A stretch of DNA of 64,000 nucleotides from Myxococcales bacterium. Lineage in GTDB: Bacteria > Myxococcota_A > UBA796 > GCA-2862545. Below the pieces are notes generated by a model. It had not been told where the DNA came from, ran no database searches, and worked only from the letters and a program-made list of their open reading frames with translations. This document shows, piece after piece, positions 53,472-61,860 of this stretch. The stretch lies in the NCBI GenBank assembly GCA_019634415.1, contig JAHQVJ010000117.1, positions 62,001-126,000 of the forward strand, in the 5' to 3' direction. The first letter of the stretch is position 1; each line of letters opens with the position of its first letter. The translations under genes were made by a program, and so were the position numbers.

Positions 53472-54479
53472 CTAGGTGAGGTCCGCGAAGACGGGCGCGC
53501 GGAGCTGCGTCGTGGTGCGGTGAGCCTGCCGACCCACCTGGTGGATCAGACCCGCCTTCAGCAGCCGTGCATCGCGCCTGCTGTCGGGCGGGAGGGGGCC
53601 GTGGCTGGCGAGGTCCTGGAGGCGTGCGGACAGAGATGGGTCGGCAGCCACGATATCGAATGCTCGTCTGATCTCTTGGCCGAGGGGCCCCAACGTGCGC
53701 CAGAAGGACCGCCGATCCGCCACCACGTCGCTGATTCGACCTGCCGCCTCGGTGCCCAGCGCATCGATCACCGCAGGAATGCCTCCCACCGTCGCCACGA
53801 GGGAGCGAAGCCGAGGCAGGTTGTCCGGCCCCAGGTGCTCCACGAGCGCCTCGAGGGCCTCGGTCTCGTTGAAGTCGGGCAGCAGCAGCCGACGCGCGCC
53901 CTGGAACTCCAGATGAGGCGCATCCACCGCACCTGCCAGCAGCAGGTTGAAGCCAGGGTTCGTGGTGCGATGGTGAAGGTGGTCCTCGAACACCGAGATG
54001 AAGTCCTGGAGGGCCTCGACGTGGATGTGCTCGGCCGAGTGGATCATCAGGCAGCGACGAGGTTCCTGCTCCGCACGACGGAACAGCTCCTTCATCACCA
54101 CGCGGAAGCCATGCCGGCTGACGGCCTGCCACGCCTCCCCGTTCACCGACAGTCCACAGAACTCGACGATGGCCTGCACCAGCCAAGACCACGCCTGGTG
54201 GGGCGTGCGCCCGTCGAGCGGCCGGAACGACAGCGTGCGGCAGTGCACGCTGGGCTCGCCCACAGCCAGGTCCACCGCTACGTCGTCGAGGAAGCGGCGC
54301 GGCTGACTCCAGCGTGGCGTGATCAGCACCACGGGCTGCATGTTGCGCAGGTAGCATCGGGTCTTGCGGGCGACTCGGGCGCGGATGGCCTCTTCCAGGT
54401 AGTACTGGTCGGGGTCGAACGCACCTTGGCGTTTTCCGCGGAGAATCGTCAGCCGTCGGTCGAGACGGGGGATGGTCAT
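53472..54479 (-). CDS. AAA/STAND-like protein with degenerate P-loop
   Basis: A 335-residue protein. The central part looks like an ORC/STAND-type ATPase: PVVLITPRWSQPRRFLDD lies where a Walker A should be but lacks GxxxxGK[T/S], RRCLMIHSAEHIH is Walker B-like, and FNLLLAGAVDAPHLEFQGAR followed by PDFNETEALEALVEHLG matches the sensor/lid region. The C-terminal 60 residues resemble a winged helix. Nucleotide hydrolysis is doubtful. ATG 54479 starts MTIPRLDRRLT. It is divergently transcribed from the winged-helix protein at 54530 across a 50-base gap, a layout typical of paired regulators. Confidence 0.65.
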   Translation of the reverse strand: MTIPRLDRRLTILRGKRQGAFDPDQYYLEEAIRARVARKTRCYLRNMQPVVLITPRWSQPRRFLDDVAVDLAVGEPSVHCRTLSFRPLDGRTPHQAWSWLVQAIVEFCGLSVNGEAWQAVSRHGFRVVMKELFRRAEQEPRRCLMIHSAEHIHVEALQDFISVFEDHLHHRTTNPGFNLLLAGAVDAPHLEFQGARRLLLPDFNETEALEALVEHLGPDNLPRLRSLVATVGGIPAVIDALGTEAAGRISDVVADRRSFWRTLGPLGQEIRRAFDIVAADPSLSARLQDLASHGPLPPDSRRDARLLKAGLIHQVGRQAHRTTTQLRAPVFADLT

Positions 54480-54529
54480 GGCGTTGGAACCCACAGGGCC
54501 ACAGCGTATCCCAACCCGGGGATCGGACC

Positions 54530-56251
54530 ATGACGGCGCGCTCGGTCATCGTGCCCGGCGCGAACAGCCCGCAGCTGCTCACGCGCATCTTGGAGGCCGT
54601 GGCGCAGGGGGTGCGCACCACGCGCGGGCTGCAGCGGTCCTGTGGCGTGCAGGGCCAGACGGTGCGCTCCTACCTTCAAGCGGGAGAGTGGTTGGGCCTG
54701 CTCGAGACCACCGATCCCATCGTCCTGTCCCCGCTGGGCCTCGAGTTCGTCTACGCGGGAGCACGCAGGGCGCAGCTGTATGTGCGGGCCGTGTGGTCCA
54801 ACGCCTTTGCAGCCGACCTGCTGGTGGCGGGAGACGGGCGACTCCCCGACCTCACACACATCGAGCGAGCCATCCTGGCGCTCGAGCCCGACCTCGCCGC
54901 CGCCACCGTGCGGCGACGAGCCAGTGCGGTGCGCAGCCTCGTCGCCCCTGCCGTGGGGCGGCCCCGGCCTCGACCGAGGGAGCAGGAAGAGCTGCAGCTC
55001 GCGCTCCCGCTCGGGCACGCCGCCAGCGCCGCTTCGCCACCCTCGACTCGACTCGACGAGGCCATCTCCCACGATCCCGACGCCTACCGACTGGCCTACG
55101 CTCACCTGCTGGACCACGGAGAGCTGTCCCTGCGCCAGATCCGGGGCCTGCTTCAGCGCGCAGGAGCCCCTGGGATCGCCCTCGGGGAGCTGGTCGACAT
55201 GGCCCTCCGTCGCGGAGATGCCAGGCGCCACGGAGATCACCTGGTGGTCACCGGCGGAGGCCTCGCTCGCCGCGACCTCGCGGACACCACTCTCTCGATC
55301 CTGCTCTCGGATCCCGACTATCGGCGCTTCCTGTCGAGCGGAGACCACCCCGACCCACGTATCCGCACCTGGGACGAGCGCCTGTTCGGCGGTCCCGTGC
55401 GCCAGGAGTCGCGGCACCAGCACCTCTCGGCGCTGCTGATGGACCGAAGCCTCGACCTGTTCCCGGAGGCCGGAGACGCCGAGCAGGTGCCTCCCACCGT
55501 CACGCAGCGCTTCTTGGATGTGTGGGAACACCCTGGGCTACCCATCTCCTTTCCCCCCACCCTCTCGCAGCTACAGGGTGGCGTCGCCGCGATCAACCGC
55601 CTGCTGGCCAGCGAGGCGAGCCCCGACGCCTCGGGTGAGCGCAGCATCGTGTCGCCCTGTGTGGCCGTACATGGGGGCCTCCTGTTCCCCTCCGAGGCAG
55701 CCCCACGATCCATCCCGGACCTGCGAACGCTCCGCCAGCGCCTGCTGCTGCGGGCCCCAGGTCCCGCGCTCCTCGCAGCACTCCTGCTCCTCCATCGACA
55801 GCAGCCGGATCGGATCTCGCTGCTGAGCGCACGAGGCGGCTGGGGCGTGCAGGTCGGCCTGGAGTCCCCCACTCCACTGATGACGTTCCTGGAGCGCCTG
55901 GCCCAGCGTCGCAGGTGGATGCTGGTGCGACGCACCGCCGGTGGGATCGATGCCAACGCCATGGTGCGCGTCGGCGAAGCTTTGGGCGTGGTCACGGTGG
56001 TGGGCAGGCGCGCCGTGTTGGCGGAGGACCTCGCCGTTCGCCTCTCGCTGGATCCGCAGGAGATGGAGATCCGGCAGCGGCTACAGTCGCTGACCGATGC
56101 GTTGGCGGCCTCCCTCGATGCAGAGCCGGGCCCCGGGCCCGAGCTCCTCGACCCACAGCTCAGGTACGGGCCCTCCACTCCCGTCGGTGCGCCTCAGCGG
56201 CACACCGTCCGTCCTACCGGCCGCCCTCAAGATGCCTTCGAGGTCCTGTGA
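54530..56251 (+). CDS. Winged-helix multidomain protein of unknown function
   Basis: A 573-residue protein. The first 130 residues look like two wHTH units (QLLTRILEAVAQGVRTTRGL, then TVRSYLQAGEWLGLLETTDP) ending in a helix with VRRRASAVRSLV. This resembles N-terminal domains of restriction- and defence-associated proteins by pattern only. Residues 180-240 form another HTH-like segment (LSLRQIRGLLQRAGAPGIAL). The C-terminal half is mixed alpha/beta without catalytic motifs I recognise. Divergent pairing with the degenerate AAA protein suggests the two act together, but no effector domain is visible. Confidence 0.65.
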   Translation: MTARSVIVPGANSPQLLTRILEAVAQGVRTTRGLQRSCGVQGQTVRSYLQAGEWLGLLETTDPIVLSPLGLEFVYAGARRAQLYVRAVWSNAFAADLLVAGDGRLPDLTHIERAILALEPDLAAATVRRRASAVRSLVAPAVGRPRPRPREQEELQLALPLGHAASAASPPSTRLDEAISHDPDAYRLAYAHLLDHGELSLRQIRGLLQRAGAPGIALGELVDMALRRGDARRHGDHLVVTGGGLARRDLADTTLSILLSDPDYRRFLSSGDHPDPRIRTWDERLFGGPVRQESRHQHLSALLMDRSLDLFPEAGDAEQVPPTVTQRFLDVWEHPGLPISFPPTLSQLQGGVAAINRLLASEASPDASGERSIVSPCVAVHGGLLFPSEAAPRSIPDLRTLRQRLLLRAPGPALLAALLLLHRQQPDRISLLSARGGWGVQVGLESPTPLMTFLERLAQRRRWMLVRRTAGGIDANAMVRVGEALGVVTVVGRRAVLAEDLAVRLSLDPQEMEIRQRLQSLTDALAASLDAEPGPGPELLDPQLRYGPSTPVGAPQRHTVRPTGRPQDAFEVL

Positions 56252-56616
56252 GCACGCGGCTGTTCGTGTACGGCACCTTGATGCACGGAGGCTCCCAGGC
56301 GGGGCTCCTGGGTCGCGCACTGCGAACCCCTGCCACGACCGTCGGCTCTCTGTGGCACCTGCCTGCCGGATACCCAGCGCTGTCGGATGGCGACGACGTG
56401 GTCCACGGCGAGCTGGTGGTCCTGCCCGATGCACGGATGCTCGACGTGCTCGATGCCTACGAGGGCATCGACGAGGGCCTGTACGTGCGGGTGAAGGTGG
56501 ACGTCCGCGTGGGTCTGCGCAGCGAGCGAGCGTGGGCGTATCGAATGGCCAATCCTCGGCTACGGGGGGGGCGTCGCACCCGGGACGGCCGCTACAAGCC
56601 GCTCCGGTCACGGTGA
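56248..56616 (+). CDS. Gamma-glutamylcyclotransferase-like protein
   Basis: A 122-residue protein of the GGCT/AIG2 fold. It begins LFVYGTLMHGG, the substrate-binding YGTL motif, has GYPALSDGDDVVHGELVVL in the middle, and AYEGIDEGLYVRVKV where the catalytic Glu of this family normally lies. Members release 5-oxoproline from gamma-glutamyl peptides or amines. The GTG start overlaps the previous stop (GTGA), so it is coupled to the winged-helix gene. That linkage is odd for a housekeeping GGCT and may reflect a functional pairing or chance operon growth. Confidence 0.8.
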   Translation: MSTRLFVYGTLMHGGSQAGLLGRALRTPATTVGSLWHLPAGYPALSDGDDVVHGELVVLPDARMLDVLDAYEGIDEGLYVRVKVDVRVGLRSERAWAYRMANPRLRGGRRTRDGRYKPLRSR

Positions 56617-56638
56617 CACGTCGCGATACCATGGGGCC

Positions 56639-57646
56639 ATGCAACAGCAGCTGCTAGGCGAGAGTGAGGCGATGGAGGTCCTGCGCAAGCGGATCTCCCA
56701 GGTGGCCCACACGCCCCTGCCGGTGTTGCTCTCGGGGGAGACGGGAACGGGCAAGGAGGTGGCGGCTCGCACGGTGCACGACAAGTCCGGCCGGTCCGGA
56801 CCCTTCGTGCCGGTGGACTGCGCGGCGCTCTCACAGTCGCTGGTGGAGACCGAGCTGTTCGGCCACGAGCGTGGCGCCTTCACCGGTGCCCACCAGCGTC
56901 GCGAGGGCCTGGTCTATGCCGCCCGAGGGGGAACCTTCTTCCTCGACGAGGTGGGAGAGCTGCCCATGGAGACGCAGACCCGGCTGCTTCGCCTACTGGA
57001 GCAGGGCACCTACCGGCCCGTGGGCGACCGAACCGAGCGAAGCTCCGACATTCGCGTCGTGGCCGCGAGCTGGCGTGATCTGCGACAGCGGGTGGCCGAG
57101 GGCGCCTTTCGGGAAGACCTGTACCATCGGCTCACCATCGTGGAGCTGCGCCTGCCCGCCCTGCGGGAGCGTGTGGGCGACATCGAGCTGTTGTTCGAGC
57201 ACTTCCTCGAGGAGTCCTGCCGGGGCTCTCGGCACCCCCCGGAGCTGGAGCCCGACGTGCGCGTGCATCTGCGGCGCTGGCCCTGGCCCGGGAACGTCCG
57301 GGAGCTGCGCAACGTGGCGAGCTTCGTGGCAGCCATGACTCCGGGCGGTCGTGTCCGCATGGAGGATCTCCCCCCTGCCCTGTTGCGCCGACCGCCCGAG
57401 GTGGCCGACACCGCCATTCCGGTCGGATTGTCCTCCACCGAGGTCCGCATCGATCTGCCCTACATCGAAGCTCGACGCTTATTCCTCGACGACTTCCAGC
57501 AGCGATACGTGGAGGCGATCCTCGAGGCACACGATGGCAACGTCAGCGCCGCTGCCCGCTCGGCAGGCATGGATCGTCGGTCGATCCAACGAATCATGAA
57601 GCGCGCCCGCATGTCTGCACACAACGGCTCCCGTCCACCTTCCTGA
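56639..57646 (+). CDS. Sigma-54-dependent activator without sensory domain
   Basis: A 335-residue AAA+ activator of sigma-54 RNA polymerase. Walker A is GETGTGKE, the sigma-54-contact loop is the canonical GAFTGA, Walker B is TFFLDEVGE and the arginine finger region reads FREDLYHRLTIVELRLPALR. A Fis-type helix-turn-helix closes the protein (GNVSAAARSAGMDRRSIQRI). It starts directly at the AAA+ domain and so lacks any receiver, GAF or FHA input; it may be regulated by abundance or by a partner. A second, FHA-bearing activator follows 69 bases later, and both lie near sigma-54-type promoters. Confidence 0.9.
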   Translation: MQQQLLGESEAMEVLRKRISQVAHTPLPVLLSGETGTGKEVAARTVHDKSGRSGPFVPVDCAALSQSLVETELFGHERGAFTGAHQRREGLVYAARGGTFFLDEVGELPMETQTRLLRLLEQGTYRPVGDRTERSSDIRVVAASWRDLRQRVAEGAFREDLYHRLTIVELRLPALRERVGDIELLFEHFLEESCRGSRHPPELEPDVRVHLRRWPWPGNVRELRNVASFVAAMTPGGRVRMEDLPPALLRRPPEVADTAIPVGLSSTEVRIDLPYIEARRLFLDDFQQRYVEAILEAHDGNVSAAARSAGMDRRSIQRIMKRARMSAHNGSRPPS

Positions 57647-57715
57647 CCGACCGACACTGACGGCAAGGCGCGCAGTGTTAGGCTGACCCGTCCGATTGGG
57701 GGGCAGACAGCGCCC

Positions 57716-59089
57716 ATGCCAGAGATCACGTCCGTCATCCCAGACACCGATCCGAATCGCAAGCAACAGCTCCACCTTCGGCGGATCGGGTTGAAGGTGC
57801 TTCAGGGTCAGGATTCGGGGCAGAACGCTCAGTTCGATCACGACGTGATCCGAATCGGCGCGCAGGAAGGAAACCACTTCGTGCTCACCGACGACACGGT
57901 GAGTCGCCGCCACGCCGAGATCGCTCGCACGGCGGAAGGCATCGTCCTGCGAGACCTGGGATCCACGAACGGCACCTTCGTGGGCAACATCCAGATCAAG
58001 GAAGTGTTCCTCGGGGAGACGCGGACGTTCCGCGTCGGGAAGACCGAGATGGCCTTCGAGATGCTCGACGAGTTCGTCGACATCGTGCCCGCTCCCGAGA
58101 CCCACTTCGAAGACATCGTGGGGCAGGCCGTCGAGATCCGCGCCATGTTCTCGATCGTGGAGCGAGTGGCCCGCACGGAGCTCACGGTGCTGGTGACCGG
58201 GGCCACGGGAACGGGCAAGGAGCTCGTCAGCCGAGCGATCCATGCGCGCTCACCGCGCAAGGATGGACCATTCGTGGTCTTCGACTGCGGCGCCGTGGCG
58301 CGCAACCTGATCGAGAGCGAGCTGTTCGGACACGAGCGTGGGGCCTTCACGGGCGCCGTCTCGAGCCGAGCAGGCGTGTTCGAGCAGGCGAACGGCGGCA
58401 CGATCTTCCTCGACGAGCTCGGTGAGCTACCGCTCGAGCTCCAGCCGGCCCTGCTGCGCGTGCTCGAGCAGCGGGAGGTCAAGCGCATCGGGGATCGGCG
58501 CGTTCGCAGCGTGGACGTGCGGGTGGTGGCCGCCACCAACCGCGACCTCCAGAAGCTGGTCGAGGAGCAGAAGTTCCGCGAGGATCTCTTCTACCGGCTA
58601 GCCGTCGTGGAGATAGCCCTCCCCCCACTGCGAGAGCGACTCGAGGACCTGCCGCTGCTCATCGAGCATCTCTTGAGCACCGCCTCCTTCGACCACAGCG
58701 TGCGGGGCATCACGCCCGACGTGCTGGATCTGTTCCGCGAGTACCCGTGGCCGGGCAACGTGCGCGAGCTACGCAACACGCTGCTTCGCGCGATCCCCTT
58801 CTGCGAGGGCGATCTCATCGACATGCAGGCGCTGCCAGAGGCGCTTCGGGCGGATGCGGGAGCCGCATCGCAGTCCGCGGACGGAGAGGGTGTGGAGGGG
58901 CTGCCCCTGCCTCGCTCGGGGCTATCGCTCCGCGAAGCTCGAGAGGAGCTGATCACAGCCTTCGAGCGCCGATACCTGCAGGACCTCCTGCAGCGCTGCG
59001 AGGGCAACCTGTCGAAGGCAGCCCGAGACGCCGGCGTCGATCGGAAGACGATCTCCAGGATGCTCAAGCGCCACGACATTCGCAGCTAG
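57716..59089 (+). CDS. FHA-domain sigma-54-dependent activator
   Basis: A 457-residue activator typical of Myxococcota. The N-terminal FHA domain (residues about 20-115) keeps the phosphothreonine-binding signature: IRIGAQEGNHFVLTDDTVS, SRRHAEI, and DLGSTNGTFVGN. The AAA+ domain has GATGTGKE, GAFTGA and IFLDELGELP, and the C-terminal Fis HTH is GNLSKAARDAGVDRKTISRM. FHA input predicts control by a Ser/Thr kinase, with no active kinase seen in this window. It may be expressed from a weak sigma-70-like promoter (CTGACG 57657, TAGGCT 57679), which is only a guess. A coiled-coil/TPR pair follows. Confidence 0.93.
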   Translation: MPEITSVIPDTDPNRKQQLHLRRIGLKVLQGQDSGQNAQFDHDVIRIGAQEGNHFVLTDDTVSRRHAEIARTAEGIVLRDLGSTNGTFVGNIQIKEVFLGETRTFRVGKTEMAFEMLDEFVDIVPAPETHFEDIVGQAVEIRAMFSIVERVARTELTVLVTGATGTGKELVSRAIHARSPRKDGPFVVFDCGAVARNLIESELFGHERGAFTGAVSSRAGVFEQANGGTIFLDELGELPLELQPALLRVLEQREVKRIGDRRVRSVDVRVVAATNRDLQKLVEEQKFREDLFYRLAVVEIALPPLRERLEDLPLLIEHLLSTASFDHSVRGITPDVLDLFREYPWPGNVRELRNTLLRAIPFCEGDLIDMQALPEALRADAGAASQSADGEGVEGLPLPRSGLSLREAREELITAFERRYLQDLLQRCEGNLSKAARDAGVDRKTISRMLKRHDIRS

Positions 59090-59110
59090 CGCAACTGCCA
59101 GTATCCCGAT

Positions 59111-59126
59111 TGGCAGCATTGAAGCC
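59111..59126 (+). promoter_or_regulatory. Possible sigma-54 promoter
   Basis: TTGGCA precedes a GC by the exact -24/-12 distance (GG at 59112-59113, ten bases, GC at 59124-59125). The -12 half (AAGCC) is a weaker fit than the site at 61587. It lies inside a CTGCCA/TGGCAG inverted repeat. It would drive the coiled-coil/TPR genes 200 bases downstream. Confidence 0.35.
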
Positions 59127-59258
59127 TCCTCAAGAGCGTGCAACCTACACGGATTATTCATCATCTTCCGTGCAATGGCTGCATTCGACCTACCTCATCG
59201 TCGAAGCTGGCCTCTGGTCAGGGAGCGGTCGATTCCAGGTCGCTTCCTCTTCGAAGCT

Positions 59259-59286
59259 TTGCCACGTGGTTAGGGGGTCTGATACC
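59259..59286 (+). promoter_or_regulatory. Possible sigma-70 promoter of the coiled-coil/TPR genes
   Basis: TTGCCA (59259-59264) matches five of six -35 positions and is 16 bases from GATACC (59281-59286), a weak -10. It lies 36 bases before ATG 59322. Low confidence. Confidence 0.3.
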
Positions 59287-59321
59287 GTCCACGACTCCTC
59301 CACAGCTTCGGAGATACCCCG

Positions 59322-59663
59322 ATGACGAAGGCGAGCAGCGATCGGCTGCAAGCGATCCAGACCGAGCTCAACGGCCTGTTGGAAGCCAAGATGGGTGAGT
59401 TGCTGGGAGTCGTTCAGGCCGCCGAAGAGGTCACACGCCAGCTCGTGAGTACCGAGCAGGAGATCAAGCGGCAGACGTCCCTCCGGGAGACCCTCGAGGC
59501 TCGGATCCCGGCCCTCCAGACGGAGAGCAAGGGGCTGACCGGCGAGACCAAGGAGCTGCAGACGCGGGTGGATGGGCTGAAGCACAAGGTGGAGCATCTG
59601 CAGTCGCTGCGCGAGGAGCTCATGAACAACCTGTCGCACCTCAAGGGCGAGCTGGATGACTGA
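59322..59663 (+). CDS. Small coiled-coil protein
   Basis: A 113-residue, almost wholly helical protein. From residue 8 to 110 it shows heptad-like spacing of Leu, Ile and Val between charged residues (LQAIQTELNGLLEAKMGELL, RETLEARIPALQTESKGL, LQTRVDGLKHKVEHLQSLRE), so it should form a long coiled coil. No signal peptide. GGAG at 59310-59313 is the ribosome site. Its stop overlaps the start of the TPR gene by eight bases, so the two are coupled and probably bind one another. The function is unknown; structural or cytoskeletal roles are common for such proteins. Confidence 0.78.
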   Translation: MTKASSDRLQAIQTELNGLLEAKMGELLGVVQAAEEVTRQLVSTEQEIKRQTSLRETLEARIPALQTESKGLTGETKELQTRVDGLKHKVEHLQSLREELMNNLSHLKGELDD

Positions 59664-61434
59664 CACGCTGCGGTCGGCCCGTCAGCTGTTGGCGGAGCTG
59701 CAAGCCACCCAGGCCTACCTCCGCGTGGCCGCATCCAAGGTCCTGCCCTACGCATCGGTGCTGGCTGTGGAGAGACACGCCGCGGAGCAGTGCGACACGC
59801 TGCTCACCAAGCTGGGTGTCGATCTGGGCTTCGTCCCCTTCGACACCGACGCTGCCATCGTCGACGCAGGTATGCAGATGGCGCGGACCCCCGTGATGGC
59901 GACTCGGACCGTCGAGCGGCCCGCCGCTCCTCCGACGAGCAGTCCGGCCACGCGCTCTTCCGTCACGCCGATGAGCACGGCGCGGCGCCGCACGATGGAC
60001 ACGCAGCTCAGTCCCGAGGAAGAGGACATCGCCGATGCTGCCACCGCCGTGGGGCCACCGTCGATGCGTGCTCGGAGCCGGACTCCGGCACGCCGCGAGC
60101 GAGTGAGCGCGAGTACCCTGGATCAGCCGACGGCACCGCCGCTCCCCATTCCGGAGGCCTCATCGGCCCCGACGGTGGTGGAGCCCGATCTGGAAGAGTC
60201 GGTGGCAACCAGCGACGCGACCCAGGTGTCGGCCCTGGTCCAGTTCGACGAGACACCCGCGGGCACCGAGCGCAGCCACCACGATGCCGAGACGTCCGAG
60301 GATCTGTCCGACGCAGACACCGGTGCCGCCGCCAGCGTGCGCGCAGCTGCGGTCGCTGGAGGGGGCGCCGCCGTGCGGGTGGCCACCCTGTCCGACGTCG
60401 GCTCCGATGCCTTGTCGAACCTCGACGGCAGCGCACCGGACATCGGCGGGGCACTGGAGGATGCCGACATCGAGGAGATGTCGGAGGAGCTGTCCGAAGA
60501 GCTCACCCCCTACGCGGAGCCCGACGACGGCTCGGGCGGGCCCATTCGGTACGGCAACCTGACGGGCCGACAGGGCGCCCAGTCGAATCATCCCTCCCCC
60601 GAGCTGGGCGCCGCCCGCGTGGCCACCGCTCGAGCTGCGACGAGCGGTCTGTACGGTGGCGCCACCGTGCCGCACATTCGCCCCTCCACGGACGAGCGGC
60701 CTCGTGCGGCGGCCATCCAGCTGAATCCCTCGGGTACAGGCGGGCGGGTGCTCGGCTTGGAGGACGAGGAGGAGCCCATCGCCGTGGGCGAGGCCGACGA
60801 GGAGGATCTGGAGGGAGCCGAGGGTGGCTTCTCGGTGTCGCTGCAGGAGGAGTACTCCGAGGATGGAGCCTACTCGGAGGAGGGTGAGGTGGAGCCCGTC
60901 TCCGACGAGCATCCACCTATGGCTCAGGCCGCCGTCGCCGTGCCCCCCGAGCCCGCTCGGCCCTCTCCCGACGAGGTGGCCGCCGTGTTCTCACGGGCGC
61001 AGTCTGCCGCAGCCGCAGGCGATCTCCAAGCGGGAGCCGATCTGTACTCCGACGTGATCGACGCCGATCCAGATCACGTGCCAGCCCACGTGGCTCGCGG
61101 GCGGCTCTACCTCGACCTGGGCGACTACAGCCGCGCCATGAGCGACTTCATGGTGGCCGAGGAGATCGCCTCGGATTCACCGGAGCCTCAGGTGGCCATC
61201 GGCGACCTGTACTTCGCCCGGAAGGACTACCGGAAGGCCATCGAGTACTTCAACGCAGCACTCGAGATGGCCCCCAACCACGCCATGGCCTTCTGCCGTC
61301 GTGGGATCAGTCACTACTACCGCAAGAACTACCCAGACGCGCTCGAGGACTTGCTCCGCGCCCAGCGGATCCAGCCCGACATCCCCAACATCATGACGTA
61401 CGTGTCCATGGCCAAGAAGAAGGCCCGCCGCTAG
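59656..61434 (+). CDS. TPR protein with long disordered region
   Basis: A 592-residue protein. The first 60 residues are helical (LRSARQLLAELQATQAYLRV). Residues about 70-440 are Ala/Ser/Thr/Glu-rich and likely disordered, with acidic clusters such as EEMSEELSEELTPYAEPDDG. The last 150 residues hold about four tetratricopeptide repeats (AGADLYSDVIDADPDHVPAH, ARGRLYLDLGDYSRAMSDFM, YRKAIEYFNAALEMAPNHAM, YPDALEDLLRAQRIQPDIPN). It should act as a scaffold. Start overlap with the coiled-coil gene points to joint function. Similar TPR proteins with long acidic linkers are frequent in Myxococcota. Confidence 0.82.
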   Translation: MTDTLRSARQLLAELQATQAYLRVAASKVLPYASVLAVERHAAEQCDTLLTKLGVDLGFVPFDTDAAIVDAGMQMARTPVMATRTVERPAAPPTSSPATRSSVTPMSTARRRTMDTQLSPEEEDIADAATAVGPPSMRARSRTPARRERVSASTLDQPTAPPLPIPEASSAPTVVEPDLEESVATSDATQVSALVQFDETPAGTERSHHDAETSEDLSDADTGAAASVRAAAVAGGGAAVRVATLSDVGSDALSNLDGSAPDIGGALEDADIEEMSEELSEELTPYAEPDDGSGGPIRYGNLTGRQGAQSNHPSPELGAARVATARAATSGLYGGATVPHIRPSTDERPRAAAIQLNPSGTGGRVLGLEDEEEPIAVGEADEEDLEGAEGGFSVSLQEEYSEDGAYSEEGEVEPVSDEHPPMAQAAVAVPPEPARPSPDEVAAVFSRAQSAAAAGDLQAGADLYSDVIDADPDHVPAHVARGRLYLDLGDYSRAMSDFMVAEEIASDSPEPQVAIGDLYFARKDYRKAIEYFNAALEMAPNHAMAFCRRGISHYYRKNYPDALEDLLRAQRIQPDIPNIMTYVSMAKKKARR

Positions 61435-61451
61435 GTCGCGAAGACGCGACC
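61434..61451 (+). terminator. Hairpin at the end of the TPR gene
   Basis: GGTCGCG (61434-61440) and CGCGACC (61445-61451) pair across AAGA, beginning on the last base of the stop codon. No T-run follows. Further hairpins lie in the same gap: GTGCGAA/TTCGCAC at 61487-61506, CACTGCG/CGCAGTG at 61504-61540 (mutually exclusive with the former) and GCCCGA/TCGGGC at 61563-61577. Confidence 0.5.
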
Positions 61452-61586
61452 CAGTCGGACGTACGGAAGCCAGATGGGGCCCTCAGGTGCGAAGGCCACT
61501 TCGCACTGCGAACCCAGAATGCGTATCCAGCGACGCAGTGGCCGATCTCGCCGTAGGGCGAAGCCCGACAATCGGGCCCAAAAAGT

Positions 61587-61602
61587 TGGCAAGGTGCTTG
61601 CT
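61587..61602 (+). promoter_or_regulatory. Sigma-54 (-24/-12) promoter
   Basis: TGGCAAGGTGCTTGCT matches the sigma-54 consensus TGGCAC-N5-TTGC(A/T) at all key positions: GG at 61588-61589, exactly ten bases, GC at 61600-61601. Transcription would start near 61613, some 22 bases before the small gene at 61635. This is the best promoter match in the window. Two sigma-54 activators lie 2.5-5 kb upstream. Confidence 0.8.
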
Positions 61603-61634
61603 CAGCCAGGCTTGTCTGATTCGAGGGCCAATCA

Positions 61635-61817
61635 ATGATCACCCCAGCACCTGCCAACGCGACCCCCTCTCTGCTGAAGAGCCGCAACAAGACGGTCGCG
61701 AAGAGCTTCTTCCGCCATCTGCGGAGCGAGGGATTCAGCCACGAGCAGATCATCGAGCTGTCGGCCACGCTGCTCGATCTCGTGAACGACGACATGCGAA
61801 GCCAGCCACGCCGCTAG
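61635..61817 (+). CDS. Small conserved-looking protein, 60 aa
   Basis: A 60-residue helical protein whose core is TVAKSFFRHLRSEGFSHEQI followed by IELSATLLDLVNDDMR. It begins 33 bases after the sigma-54 -12 box. There is no membrane segment; the amphipathic helices and basic face suggest a small protein- or nucleic-acid-binding role, which is inference. The amidotransferase gene begins 43 bases after its stop, so both may be under sigma-54 control. The start codon is supported by position rather than by a clear ribosome site. Confidence 0.65.
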   Translation: MITPAPANATPSLLKSRNKTVAKSFFRHLRSEGFSHEQIIELSATLLDLVNDDMRSQPRR

Positions 61818-61860
61818 CTGCCACGCCCTGTTGGGCGATACGGGGGCGGCTGGAGGACAC

